Assembly (NCBI GenBank): GCA_001414345.1
Contig: LLCB01000163.1
Location: 1 to 64,000, forward strand
Reading direction: 5' to 3'
DNA from: Hymenoscyphus infarciens
Lineage: Eukaryota; Ascomycota; Leotiomycetes; Helotiales; Helotiaceae
DNA length: 64,000 bases
The notes beneath the pieces are model-generated. The model was not told the origin of the DNA and ran no database searches. It saw nothing but the letters and a program-made list of their open reading frames with translations. Shown here piece after piece: positions 22,732-37,059 of the stretch. The translations under genes were made by a program, and so were the position numbers. Each line of letters begins with the position of its first letter. Within the stretch, counting starts at the first letter, position 1.

Positions 22732-24559
22732 CAATAGTGGATTTCTTTTGTGTGCTGGTATTGGAAGATATTGAAAAATGTGTACTACGAACACATCAAT
22801 AATGTTTTTAATGTACATGTACCTAAATAGGGTAGACAGAGATTTGAGCCGATAGATATTGGAAATTTTCACAGTGGATAGGCAAGGGAGGGGTTTGAAC
22901 ATATATCGAGTATTTAGCAATGGCGTACGAGGGCACGGGAGGAATGGCTTTTGATTGATACCAATTAGCAAGAAATGAATGGATGGAATAGAGAATGTAA
23001 CAAAATATCATATCCTGCGGTACCTTGAAAGTGTTAATTGACTTGCTTCACAACATTACGCAGCACTGCTGGTCATTAACACAGTTCCATTTTGCTTGTG
23101 GTGTGTGAAATAAGTTTAAACCCACGACGTTCCTCTTTCCTCTAGTGCTCGGTACTCGTAAAACATCATCACATCTGACAGAATTTCCACTAGGTTCAGC
23201 TTGCTAGTCTACCCCAGGATCGTGTTGATTGGAGGCGAAGTACCGAAGCGACCGTTTATGTATACCGGTACTTGACTGATACTTACTCGTGGGTTTGTTG
23301 CGATGTTTGGAGGCGCAACTTTTCTTTGGCTTTGGCCTGGACTTGGCTAATACGCATACGCGACTAGCTGTTGCTAGTCAGCGATGAGAGAGAGGGAAAG
23401 ACTGGATGTTTTTGTTTGGATACCGGCTTTGTTGGGAAGGTGGGATTGATTTTTGGATCACGTTTCTGGTGGGATGAAGAGTTTTGGGAGTCTTTGAGTA
23501 GGTTGAAACGTTTGCAAGGAATTTCGAGGGCATCCGAGAATGGGGACGCGACGAATGAGAAAACGAATTAAGGTGGTTCAGAGGCGATATAAGGAAGTTT
23601 AGTCATTGGGTTCTAGTTGAAAAAAGGTACTCTGTGTTGGGTCACACGAAATGGTCAAGTTGAAGGAATACCCAAAGAGCAATAATGGAATCCCTTATTG
23701 GATGTTGGAACTTGGGAATCATGGGAGTAGACACTCTCGCCTCTCAAGCTTTCTTGAGTAAAGTTCTTCCAGAAGCTTACTTGTTGCAGATGGGAAATTC
23801 GCGGGAACGGTAATGAGGAAGCTAGGAAAAGCGAATCTCGGATCTTTGGAAAGGCCGAAACAAGCTTTTATTGATAGAGAACAAGGGTCGACATTAGTCG
23901 GAAGCCGAAAAGCTTGAATGTGGGTATATTGTTGGTGAGATATAGCCTATGAGTAAGTGAAGTGAGCATTACTCGCCGGTACCTACAGACTGTTCCCTTA
24001 ATTCACCGTAAAAAGGTTAAATGAGCACTGATTTTACGCTAACCTAAACTTACTTGAAACCATCATTTTGGTGACAAAAGTTTATGATAACTGTAAAAAA
24101 GCCCTACAACTTTAAACAGGGGTAATATACTTTTACGGTGGATTGACCTAACAGTCTGTAAGTCAAGTGAGCGTTACTCTCCGGTACCTACTTTACTCTT
24201 GCTTGTACGAAATATCCTAGAAGATTTAGGTTTTGATTCTCCTAACAAAGCTCTCGGATCATAAATTCGATTCTTCTGAATCGTCTCAAATTATCCGTGG
24301 GCAGTAGGTGTCGGGGCGTGATGACCAAGCCTCTTACCAAGAATTCAGATTACGCCCCTGTTTTTGAAATAGACAGAAACAGATAGAATTTAGTTGCGAA
24401 CAGAAATCTATGTCTCGGAATCTTCATAGAACATTACATTCTAATACGAACCCCCATAAGCGAACCATGCATCTTCCCATTGTCAATTTGTTCCTTCGCC
24501 TTTTCCGCCAGGTTCAAACAGTCCCATTGGAAGCTCATTACTTCCCAGAATCAAACATC
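22732..24559. other. intergenic, contains one small inverted-repeat element
   Basis: No gene can be supported in about 1.8 kb. The only clear structure is the inverted-repeat element with flanking direct repeats at 23952-24190. Confidence 0.5.
23952..24190. mobile_element. 173-bp inverted-repeat element flanked by 32-bp direct repeats
   Basis: Inverted termini: CAGACTGTTCCCTTAATTCA on the left (23986) and the complementary TTTTACGGTGGATTGACCTA / ACAGTCTG on the right (ending 24158). Directly outside lie imperfect direct repeats of about 32 nt, TAAGTGAAGTGAGCATTACT (23952) and TAAGTCAAGTGAGCGTTACT (24159), both ending in CCGGTACCTA. The direct repeats are too long for an ordinary target duplication. 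They suggest either insertion with duplication of a longer segment or a composite repeat unit. Confidence 0.65.
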
Positions 24560-24973
24560 TCACCGTCTATCCCTCCTTCTTCCCTCCCCCAAATTGCTAC
24601 CCTCATACGCATACTCCCATTCCCTCCCATAATCCCTCAGATGATTATCTCTCGTGTGACCGCCCCTTTCCCTCCCGCTAACGCCAAGTTCCCCTCGTTC
24701 CCTCTTTCCCCTCCTAGCTTTCCTCCCATCACTATCATCCGCATCCCTTCTTCCGTCCCTTTCGACTCTCGATGACCGTGTTCTGTCGGATCTCGAAGGA
24801 TGTTTCGATCTCGACTTGGAGGATTTGGTAGATTTGTGGCCCCCCTGCTCCTTCATATTCTTTTCCCATTCTTCTTCTTCTCCGTATGTTACTCCTTTTG
24901 GCCAGAAGTGATGTGCGCATGCAAAGACACCTAAGATTTCCAGGATGTGGAGGAGGGTTTTTGGTTGCACCAT
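24560..24973 (-). CDS. small basic protein with hydrophobic N-terminus, unknown function
   Basis: Single exon of 137 codons starting at ATG 24973 (MVQPKTLLHILEILGVFACA). The first 25 residues are hydrophobic and could be a signal peptide or anchor. They are followed by 'HHFWPKGVTYGEEEEWEKN', which looks like the conserved core. The remainder is a highly charged Arg/Lys/Asp/Glu/Ser tail with no fold I recognise. I recall similar short fungal proteins with a KGVTYGE-like motif but no function. The in-frame extension upstream to 25063 is less likely because it lacks the clean hydrophobic start. Moderate confidence that it is a gene, none on its role. Confidence 0.55.
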   Translation of the reverse strand: MVQPKTLLHILEILGVFACAHHFWPKGVTYGEEEEWEKNMKEQGGHKSTKSSKSRSKHPSRSDRTRSSRVERDGRRDADDSDGRKARRGKRERGELGVSGRERGGHTRDNHLRDYGREWEYAYEGSNLGEGRRRDRR

Positions 24974-26904
24974 TTTGAGTGGTATGTCTGTTGTCGACTG
25001 TTGTCGAAGTTGCGACGTGATGGTTCTTCGCAAATAAAGAATTGAGAGTAGAGAGAAGAGCAAGATAACCCTTATTTATATGCTCAAGGAAAGAGGTATG
25101 CAAGATGAGGCTCAAGAACGCCGGGTCATCAATCAGTCATAGGGAAACGGGAAGATGCGCCCAAGTCTCACCGAAGCTTATGCAAATGATCGAGGCGATG
25201 TTAGGTAGAAGAGCAAACAATTCTGCCAAGGTTCGAGTTCGAGTTCGAGAATAGTAACACAGAAACTCTGCAAAAATAAATCATTTGCTTGCCTTCCTCC
25301 TTAGGTTGAGATTTCCAAAGGCCACCACGCAAAATGACGTAGAAAATTTCAAAGCCTTACGCATTCCGCCTTCAAAAACAACGCAAGTGCTTGTTGTTGT
25401 CCAATCTCAAAACAGAACAAAGTGGAGAGCGAAAAGTTTAATTTTGGTACTTGAATAAATAGCTGGTGTTGTGATTGGATGAGGGGTGAGGCTTTTGTTT
25501 TATATCGCAGGGATTTGTATGTTTGGTGCTAAGGAGGGGAAACATTGTTGTTGGGATGAAGGATGGAGAGTGCATAGCTTTTGGTTGATTAGCTGTCTAT
25601 GCTCACCTCAATCTCACCACCACTGCCAGTCGGTGTGAGCGGCGGGGAGAGGTGTACTGACTTGTTTTCTTGCGACGAGAAAACTGGGCTATACGTACGA
25701 AGACACTTGTTAGCATGTTGTTCACAGGCTTGGTTGCTGGATTGGTATAGGGGTTCGAGACAACACCTCTACCTGTTTTGGGCCTAGGCAACTAGCGGGC
25801 CGTGGGTTCTGTCTTGTCCTCTATTCAAAATAGTTTGGAGGAGAAGCAATCTGAGGGTTATAGTCAAAGCTAACCCCGATTGGCTAATAATTGGCGTCGT
25901 CGAGGCTTGCTCCTTCCCTCTTACTAACCCCCCTCCACCTTAATTGTCTGTCGTGTGCAAGGGTTGTTTGGTTGTGAAAATGTCTGTGAGTGGGAAGTAA
26001 ACAACCAGGTCGCCTCGCCTTGAGCGAAGGAAGAAACGACCCGGACTTACCCCCACTTGAGCAGACTAAACCTGAGAGAGCACCACAGTCGAGAGGCACG
26101 CTGTTTGGGCTGCTCTCATCTACTGTACGTGTGGATGATCTCTATGTAAATATTGTATGTATACTAATTCACAACCTTGTTCTTGATCTAGGTTTGAAAA
26201 ACTGAAAGAAATCCTTGCTGAAAATAGATTCTCAGTCTCAGTGCGTCATGACGAAGTTGTCAGACCACTTGAACTGACTAGACAGTCAATACTACATCGC
26301 TTTGCCCTTGGATAGATTCCTTTCCATACAAATCTTACTCTCAAGAATCCAAATTGGGTTGACTTCAGCCGCTTGATTTGAAGACCACGCTCATGAATAT
26401 TTGTTACAGGAAAGGACCACAAAAGGGAGAGGCAATCTGACAAATTGAAATAACTTTTTCCTGAGAACCCGAGTACGATTGACAGGGTTTGAATGGCCCA
26501 AGAGTTTCTTCCCCGGAACAGTGCAACCACAAACTACTCGACTACTCAAACGTCCTGGGGTTACTCAGAGTAGAGTAGGGTATAGTAGAGCAGAATAGGG
26601 CCCTACCACTCTACTCCACCCATTTATTACACCTTCTCGAGGGGAAAGTTTTGAGACCATTTGATGGTTGGTCCAAGGAAATAGAATCCCAAGGATGGAC
26701 TGCCATCCTCGATGATAATTGCCCCCAGAACTGAGGGGACAAAACAGATTCATGGGCACCCAAGGACCTCGGATTTCGAATCTTCCATTAGTACAAAGTC
26801 CACCTGTATATAACATTGTTACTCCCCAACTTATACCAAACCACTCCACAAGAGTAAGCTTTCTCGAGACCATCCCCGCTTTCTCGCTATCATACACCAC
26901 CACC
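24974..26904. other. intergenic, nothing recognised
   Basis: About 1.9 kb between two minus-strand genes. Short frames on both strands are unrecognised and mostly shadow each other. No repeat family member or RNA gene was found. Confidence 0.45.
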
Positions 26905-27684
26905 TCAAGCCCTCTTAACCTCTTTCCTCATAACCTTCCTCCTCTGCGCCATCATATGCGTAAAAAGCACATAACTCCCCGGGACATAAACCAGCAAGAC
27001 CGCCTGCAGCGCCCAAGCAAACTCCTGTCTAGTCGCCCTCGCCAGTTCAATCGCACTCCAAATCAACCAACACTCCGAGCTAATTCCCAACGGATACAGC
27101 ACATAAAAGGTATTATATCGGAACCAGGTAATAAACGCTGGATTGAAGCCCGAGAGGGTAAGGGTAAAGTATGAGTACCGGATTACTTCTGTGACGGACC
27201 AGGCAAGGAGCATGGACGAGTAGGCGGCCGATTTCGCGAGGTGGGGGAAGACGTTTACGATGGGCCAGATGAGGAGGATGCGCGAGGAGACTTGCATAAG
27301 GGTTGTAAGGAGGGGGGCGCGTACGATTCCTGTGTTCTCAATCAGCCCAACTCTCTATATCCCGCTTCCTCAACTCCCCCGGAAAAAGATTGGAAACGAC
27401 ATACCAACAGCAGAATGCAAAACCTCAAGCAAAGCCACAGTCTGCGTCCATTTCGCAAACTGTCCCACCCCCGGATAAACCCTCCCAAATCCCACCAAGG
27501 GAACCAACAAACACACTCGTCCCAGCACCACGAGCCAAGCAAGCGCAGAGAGGAAGTTGTAGATGATGAGGTATTGTGTTTTGGGTGAGCTCGAGGTTAG
27601 AGGTCGCGGTTTTGGCTGTGGGATTATGGTCGAGGACTCGCTGCGTGTGCGAGCTTCCGTTCGGGGGGTGAGAGGGGCTGCCAT
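26905..27684 (-). CDS. PHS1: very-long-chain 3-hydroxyacyl-CoA dehydratase (Phs1/PTPLA family)
   Basis: Catalyses the third step of the very-long-chain fatty acid elongation cycle, dehydrating 3-hydroxyacyl-CoA to trans-2-enoyl-CoA in the ER membrane. It feeds sphingolipid and membrane-lipid synthesis. Two exons, 27684-27405 and 27329-26905, with a 75-nt intron (GTATGT...CAG). Total is 705 nt, 234 aa, close to the usual fungal size. The splice restores the family signature: ...LLEVLHSAVG joined to IVRAPLLTTLMQVSSR. Several hydrophobic helices are visible: about residues 40-70 (YNFLSALAWLVVLGRVCLLV) and four more in exon 2. The catalytic Tyr/Glu pair of the family fits YPLGISSE, Tyr about 172 and Glu about 179. 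The C-terminus is lysine/arginine-rich and cytosolic, as expected of an ER protein. The N-terminal 35 residues are polar and variable. Confidence 0.92.
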
Positions 27685-28260
27685 CTTTTCCAATTGAAGG
27701 TTGCGATGGACGGGGGGAGAAAGAGAGATGGCGTTGCTGTTGTGGAAATAGGTTGAAATGTTCCATGTCTTGGCGAAGAAGCTTGAGCTTGGGGCAAGAA
27801 CTCCACTCGGCGATTTTGTTTGATTTCTCAAGAATGGTCAAGGTTATTGATTACTACTTTTCATTATTGCTAAATATTTTAGCAAGTACACTTCACTTGC
27901 TGGGCTACTTTATTTACATTGCTACGGACAAAGTTGGGCACGAACGCTTGAAAATACAAAACATCACTATTTATCACTTGCAAGTCAGGGAGAAAAACTG
28001 ATTATGGAAAAGATTATTGGCGTTCTATGAAGATGAGGTCATACCTAGAAACAGATGCAATCTCTGATACAAGAGATATAGATCCGTTCGTCGCCATATT
28101 GCATGCGCGAGCGAAGCAGAATGAAGAGCTGTAACACACCATCGTAGACCTCGAAGACCCCATACTCCAGTTGTCCATCCTGGCGCAGCAAACGCCCACC
28201 ATTCTAATGGTTCAATGCCGATGCATGCGGTAATAAACAGAAGTAGTAAAGTACAGGTTT
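27685..28260. other. intergenic between PHS1 and CDC48
   Basis: About 575 nt that must contain the PHS1 promoter and the CDC48 3' UTR. No additional gene is supported. Confidence 0.4.
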
Positions 28261-31015
<2,755 letters not shown>

Positions 31016-32103
31016 CTTGTTTGCGTTGAACCCTAAGGTCGCGGACGTAAGTCAATGGTGAGAGGAGAAGGGTATTAGAGATGCCGAAATATGGCGATGC
31101 TTTTGTACAAAAAGGGGTCGAGATGAGGGGGTAGAGACTGGCTCTGGTGGATGGTGTTTGTGGGTTGTGAAAGAGATGGAGATGGAGATGGAGAGTTGCG
31201 AGAATGCTGGATAAGTATCCAAGCTTGAGGATAGCTCTCGGCTAGCCTGAGGCGGCACCCTTCGACTTGGTTCCATCAGTCAGTGAAGCGCTGCAAGGCA
31301 TCAGGGCCGCGCAGACTAGCAAATTTAGGTGCCACCACTAGTGCTACGTATTAATTATTACGGAGACGGAGCCACAGCCACAGCCTTGTCCAGCCTTATT
31401 ATTAATAATTCATTCACGAATACTAGTAGCCTAGAACCACCCAACACCATCTATCTACTGGAGCTCATTGAAGGCAACTCTGTCCTCAAGCAGTGTGGCG
31501 TCAAAAACCACCTGGAGTGCTCTCTCTCTCTCATCAGCTGACTCGTTGTCTATGATCCAATATTTCCGAGTATTTATCTCGATTAAATAATCAAGAAACG
31601 TGGCACCAGAGAGAATCAATTTTTGCCTCGATCTACACGGCCTGCTCAACATCATCAAATCTTCACCGGAATACTTCAAAAATCGATCTTCTTTCAAAAA
31701 ATCACACTCTTTTGAGCCGCTTGGTAACATGGAAGTCTGGAATTGTACTCGTGGTTGATCAGAAAATTGTCTGATTTTTTGAATCTATTTGCTCTGCAGT
31801 ACAACTGTTGCATCGATATAAGGACCGGACGACCTTCCAAGGGTCAAACCCCAAGCAAGTCTCAATAGCCCCCGATACCCCAAAACGAAAAAAACAAATT
31901 CTAATTCATGACAGCTGAATCCGCTCCTCCTGTCAAACGTAGCGCCATAACCGGTCCCAAGTCCACCATAGAACTAGAAATCTAGCTTCGCTGCTACTCC
32001 CAACAGTGTCCTTCGTAGCAGTCGTCAGAATCCCTCGCGAACCGGCCATTTTTTGTTATATGTTTTGCGAGTAGTTCGCGAATATGGACTCTTGAATCCA
32101 GCC
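31016..32103. other. upstream of CDC48; one doubtful 91-codon frame
   Basis: Includes the CDC48 promoter. A minus-strand frame at 31730-31455 begins with ATG (MLPSGSKECDFLKEDRFLKY) and has a protein-like composition. It has no known domain and no supporting exon, so I leave it as a possibility rather than a gene. Confidence 0.3.
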
Positions 32104-32738
32104 CTAAGCTGCGAATTGTCTTGCAACAAGAGCTTCATGCTTGGACAAAGGCCACGTTCCAAGTTTCTGTCTCCATCCCATGAGTTTTGGAGCTTGACGA
32201 TCCGCAACTGGCAAGCAGTCGATCATTCCACGCATGTCGGGGCTTTGAACGATGTGCATTTCCATCATGGATCTTGTGAAAACAGCCATTCCCATAGTTG
32301 GGTTTCCTGTCGCGAATCGTTCATATCGAGTGTTGATGGGCGACCAAGATTCTTCAAGCCAAGATTTGATGTCTGAAATGGAGTGACATTGCGATAGCAC
32401 ATGGCTGTGCGCTGAAGCATCAAGTGAGCTGATGGATATGTTAGGTGGTGTTCGGAAGACTGATAGGGGAGGGAAGTCTAACATTGAAGAGGTCGACGAA
32501 TGAGATCCGTTTCTCACGAGTTTGGAGATGGTAGACATTTCGAGACCAGGATGCTTGGAACTTCGGAAAATATTTCCCGAGTCTGGATGATGATCTGTTC
32601 GAGGTACCGGAGGAGAGATCGGAGGAGGTCTTGAATGTTAACGACAAAGGTATTGCAAGGCTGGATGGTAGAACGAACGACTGTGTCCAACAAGTTGTAT
32701 TGGATGAGGTACGAGTGGTAGCCAAGAAGTAGTGGCAA
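32104..32738 (-). CDS. possible gene of unknown function, structure unresolved
   Basis: Two overlapping minus-strand frames look protein-like. The upstream one (32738-32514) has a helical stretch 'NIQDLLRSLLRYLEQIIIQT' followed by 'REIFSEVPSILVSK'. The downstream one (32538-32104) has 'SDIKSWLEESWSPINTRYER' and ends at a TAA. They are in different frames and meet within 25 nt. Either an intron joins them or a frameshift separates them; I could not find a splice pair that is clearly better than others. No signal peptide, no family recognised. It may be a decayed gene. Confidence 0.3.
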
Positions 32739-34980
32739 TCCCCTCCTTATACATCTTTGAGAGCGGGGATTTCATCTCATACAACAGCAGTACCTGTATC
32801 ATTTGGCTGGTTCCTCAACCTGTTTCCTGACCGACTGGCTGACAATGATGGTCTGTGAAGGTCATATGTAACGGGTTGTTTCTTCTGCACAGCCCTGCAG
32901 CCTGGTGCCATTGTCGCACAACACAATCTGAAATCCGATTTCGGAAATTTTGATGTCGTGCTAATCTTGACATTTTTTCCTCACCGTAAAGCCAGACTCC
33001 AATGATAATTAATCGGTTGCACCAGCCTCTTCAGCTGTGGCGGAGTGAAGCGGAGACTCCGTGATACATCAGAATTGCACTTCACCACATCGTCATTCAA
33101 TTGACCGATGTCCTCTCATGTCGTGGTTGTTTCAGTATGGGAATTGAAAGAAATCTCAAATTATGCTTTTGGTATTAAATCCCAATTCACAGGTGAGCGA
33201 GCACTTGGTTGCAGCTCCTCAAAGGAATCTTATGTCCTTAGACAAGTGCCAATCAGTATCTTAATTTTAGCTGGTGTATGCTCCGAAAAAGCAGCAGCTT
33301 TTGACTTTCTTGAATGGTCAATTGATTGCCCTCGGTGGACAGTAAAAGGGCCGTGAATATCAGCTTCGTACCTGCCTACCTAGTCATTGTTCCAGGTATC
33401 TAGGGCAATTTAAGGAAATTCCCCTAGCGACTTGGAACAATTTGAAACATTAACCTAGATGTTTTGAACACTCAGGTTTCATTGTTCTAAAGTATTTAGG
33501 GTAATATTTGATTGTACTAGGAAGGTTGGAACAATGAGAGATGTTTACTGCCGCTTTTTCTGTCCATGACTTCCAGATATTTCATATTCATTGGTTTGCT
33601 TGTCTCAGATTCAATCCACGATATTACAGAGTGGAAAACTTGTTACCTAGGATGGTGTCCAGTTGGACGTGCAGTATGATTGATTACATGACTGCACTTT
33701 CTCAATGCAACATAGTTGTGTTTTTTTGGTTGCTCTTTCTCTAAATTGGCATTTATCGGTCTCACATGCGGGCCAGGAAGGAACGAGGGTTGCAAGTATA
33801 TCTTCTATTGATGGGTCCTACGTCGGCGTACAGCGTAGCTCTCAATCTCAAGTGGAAGACACTGGCTATGGGGCCAAATCGAGGCAGAAGCTAGCCACAA
33901 ACAAGAAGGATGGAATGCCAGACCAACTCGTGGGAAGCTGAGAAAGAGAAAGAAGAGCTTCGCACATCCTGGGTTTCTGTAACACTTGTCACAAGTGGGG
34001 GAACTCTTGAGAGAGAAATCACGCTCAGAGAGGATCGCATGCTCTTATCATTGAAACGCAGCAGAGCTACTAGTGTAGTAGCTTAGCGCAATACCTCGAA
34101 CTGCCATGTCTGTGGGTCCAGAAGCTAGCGGTGCAGCTAGGATTCTGCGATGTTAAGGAATAGCTGTGGTTTTCGAAGCAGCAAGAGAGGCAGGCGATCG
34201 TGTCAGCATGGGGCAAACAACAGCGATATCGTTCGCCCGGGAAACCTAAGTAAAAAGAGGATGAGCAGTTGTGCAGAACCGATAGTTATGTGGTCGAGCA
34301 GCCAGGTGGCAACTGGTCGATGCAAACAAGGACCATGCAGTAGCATAGGATGGTGTACTCAGCTTTTGTGTATCAAGAGACTCAATCGTTAGAATCAAGA
34401 AAGAAGCTCTGAAGTGGTTGTGAAGGAATGGAGGATGGGTGTTGAAAGTCTGAGAAGTGGGGAAGGAAGCTTATATATATCCAAGCCAAACTAAGTCACA
34501 TGAAACTCTTTTACCTATCCATGGACCTGCATAAGCCTCTTCCCGTTCCTTGGACTTGGCTGGTGGAAAACTTTGTTGAAGCAAGCACTATTTGAACTTT
34601 ACTGCTTTTTTTAAATGATACCTTGTTGCTATGAATATCCTGAAATTGAATGATAGCCAGCTCTAGCAAACACAACAGTGCTTATTTCTACAGCTATAGT
34701 TATTTAGTTGAATGTTCTGCCGTTGCTTTAAGTTACCAAATATAGGTAACCATTCCAGATAGTTGGGATGAAGAAGACTCCAGAGAAGTAGTATCCTGAA
34801 GGTTTCGCGTATTGCTAGAGTCATAGGAATAGGTTCCAAAACTTTGAATGTGTCTTCACCTCTTCAAGATCACTTCAAAAGTTCCTCACCTTCCAGTTCA
34901 CATTCACCCCTTGCTAGGAGAGTTTCCATTCAGAAACCAAATTAGCAACAACTACTCCCAATCAAAAAACTCAGAAATAA
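32739..34980. other. intergenic with dispersed-repeat copy
   Basis: About 2.2 kb without a supportable gene. It holds dispersed-repeat copy 4 (33360-33575). Short frames downstream of it (33541-34392) match nothing. Confidence 0.45.
33360..33575 (+). repeat. dispersed repeat, copy 4 (inverted pair)
   Basis: The left part (33366-33425) reads as the reverse complement of the family: TTCGTACCTGCCTACCTAG and CATTGTTCCAGGTATCTAGG. The right part has CATTGTTCTAAAGTATTTAG, GTTGGAACAATGAGAG and TACTGCCGCTTTTTCTGTCC. The two halves form an inverted pair. Confidence 0.65.
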
Positions 34981-34986
34981 CAACAG

Positions 34987-35060
34987 CTCGATTAGTTTAG
35001 TGGTAAAACGCTTCTCCCCAAATGCGACATTGTAATAACCTTGGTTATTCCCCTCCCATC
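34987..35060 (+). ncRNA. tRNA-like sequence (degenerate tRNA or SINE head)
   Basis: The run GCTCGATTAGTTTAGTGGTA resembles a tRNA 5' half. The A-box fits TAGTTTAGTGG and the D-arm can pair GTTT with AAAC. A weak B-box-like GGTTATTCC follows 50 nt later. No 3' acceptor strand complementary to GCTCGAT is present and the anticodon stem pairs poorly. It is therefore not a functional tRNA. A tRNA-derived SINE or pseudogene is more likely. Confidence 0.35.
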
Positions 35061-35463
35061 AAACTTGTAAGTTGTACTCCCCAGTACACACTGGTTTCAG
35101 GCCACACTAGATTTCAAAAGCCAAGTTAATTGTGAAGGCTTGCCTGAACACAACAAGTGGCACAGCCTCTTAAATGAGGCCCGCTTGCAAGCTGTATACA
35201 CGCTTCTTATAGCTGCTTCTCTCACGAGTGCGCGGCAGAAAGAGCCAGCTTGACCAAAAGCCAGTTAAGTCTTGGGAAAGACTTCCCTTTGGGAAGGGTG
35301 TCGGGGGTTCGGAAGAAACATCAGTTCGAGTCTGATATCGAGTATTATAAAAAATGAGTTTATTTTTGGCTTTTGCTCGTTCGGTTACGATTTTTGTTTT
35401 CTTCAATAGTTCTTGGCGAGAGACTTGGTAGGGCGTCCCGTACATACCAAAAGTCGGAAACGA

Positions 35464-35640
35464 CGACTAAATCGCAAATCGCAAATCGCAAATCGCAAAT
35501 CGCAAATCGTAAAGCTTAGATTTCTAAGTATATAGCCCTTTAGAGCTAAATCGCAAATCGCAAATCGTAAATCAATAAACGTAGATTTTTTAGAGGCTAA
35601 ATCGTAAATCGTAAATTATAAATCGTAAATCACAAAAGTC
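35464..35640. repeat. left subterminal heptamer array (AAATCGC)
   Basis: At least ten copies of AAATCGC or its transition variant AAATCGT occur in clusters, separated by 'ttagagct' spacers. The right end of the element carries the mirror array GCGATTT/ACGATTT (about 42060-42295). Such subterminal arrays are typical transposase-binding sites. Confidence 0.8.
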
Positions 35641-35844
35641 ATATAATTAATAAATAATCATAAAAGGCATTAAACATTAAATTAAAACATATTAAAGTAA
35701 GAGATATATATATATAATATAAAAAGACTATATAAATCGACTTTTATTACTATAATAAGTTCCTAAATTATATCTTAAAACTAAGCCTTTTTTAAACTAA
35801 TTACTCTAGATCACTTAATATTAAAGTAATTAGCTTACTTTAAA

Positions 35845-35932
35845 AGCTTAAATAATCTTAATTTAAGATTATTTAAGCACTTTTAACTACTTTTCTCAAT
35901 CATATACTAATTTCCTAATTAGGGTTAGTACT
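35845..35932. repeat. direct repeat, left copy (pairs with 41666-41755)
   Basis: Contains the palindrome GCTTAAATAATC / GATTATTTAAGC followed by 'catatactaatttcctaatt' and AGGGTTAG. The same order, in the same orientation, occurs at 41666-41755 ('gtatactaattacctaatt', AGGCTTAG). The two copies lie about 0.4-0.6 kb inside each end of the large element. Confidence 0.6.
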
Positions 35933-35989
35933 ATTTATTTTATAAGCTAAAAAGTATACTTACCTCGTATACTAACTCTCTTATATCAC

Positions 35990-36385
35990 TCCTTCCTTTA
36001 AATACTATATACTACTCTCTATTATTCCTTCCTTTAAAAGTACTATTCTACTACTATATATACTCTCTCTCTTCCCTCGAATTCGAGCACTAACGACGAT
36101 AGAAGAAGAAAGAGAATAATCTCTAGTAGCGGCCCTAGATATCTATTAAAGTACGATATCCTTAGTAGTAGAACCTCTTAAGATAAATCGAATCAGTTAC
36201 TCCTTCCTTTAAATACTACTCTATATTATTCCTTCCTTTAAAAGTACTATCCTACTACTATATATACTCTCTCTCTCTCCTCGAATTCAAGTACTAACGA
36301 CAATAGAAGAAGGAAGAGAATAATCTCTAGTAGCAGCTCTAGGTATCTATTAAAGTACGATATCCTTAGTAGTAGTATTATAGCG
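35990..36385. repeat. tandem duplication of about 190 bp with transition-only differences
   Basis: The unit containing 'aaagtactattctactactat', 'cgaattcgagcactaacgac', and 'taaagtacgatatccttagt' occurs twice (about 36035-36165 and 36240-36372, plus flanks). Differences are overwhelmingly C/T or G/A, for example cgagcac versus caagtac and gcggccct versus gcagctct, as expected from RIP acting on repeats. Confidence 0.8.
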
Positions 36386-37059
36386 TAATAATCCTAGAAT
36401 TTTAAGTATAATAGGAAGTATAAAAAGGGCGATTTTGAGCGTATAATAGAAGCCTAAATATACTACGTTAGTTTATCGATTTAGAGCTATATAAGGTGTT
36501 TATAAAGGAGTTATATTAAAAGAAAGTCTCTACTTAAGAGATATGCGATATTCTTAAAAGTAAGTATAATATCAACGTCTCTAATACTACTCTTAAGCTC
36601 TAAATTAATATAAGATAGAACCTTCGCTAATATAAAAAAAGTAAGACTACTTCTATCTTATATACATAAGTAGTATATCTCTTTAAAGATATAGAATTGT
36701 CTAATTTAAGTATAGTATATACGTTAAATTATAAGAGCTTTGTAATTAAGCTTTAAAGGTTTTAAAGGTTATAATTTAAGATAAGTCTTTAATGTTAAAA
36801 GTTCCTTATATAAGAAGGGCGTAAAGAGCTAGAGGCTATCCTTTAGTATAAGATCTACAAATATAGCTACTTTAGTACTATAAGAAGCTTTAGCCTTAGG
36901 TTCCTCTATACGTACCTTAATACTTATAGTATTAATAGAGATAGAGATAAAAGATAAAGCTAGAATAAGATTTAAAAGGCGCTATTAAAGGTTAATAAGA
37001 AGAGGTATAATTATAGGTTATAAGAGATTAAGGATACTTATAATAAATATATCGTACTA

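Noticed and set aside
35170..35445. 91-codon minus-strand frame crossing the left transposon end
   Set aside because: It crosses the element boundary and has no conserved start or domain.
35918..35930. AATTAGGGTTAG, telomere-like hexamer
   Set aside because: Only one and a half units, explained by a transition variant of the AATTAGGCTTAG terminus.
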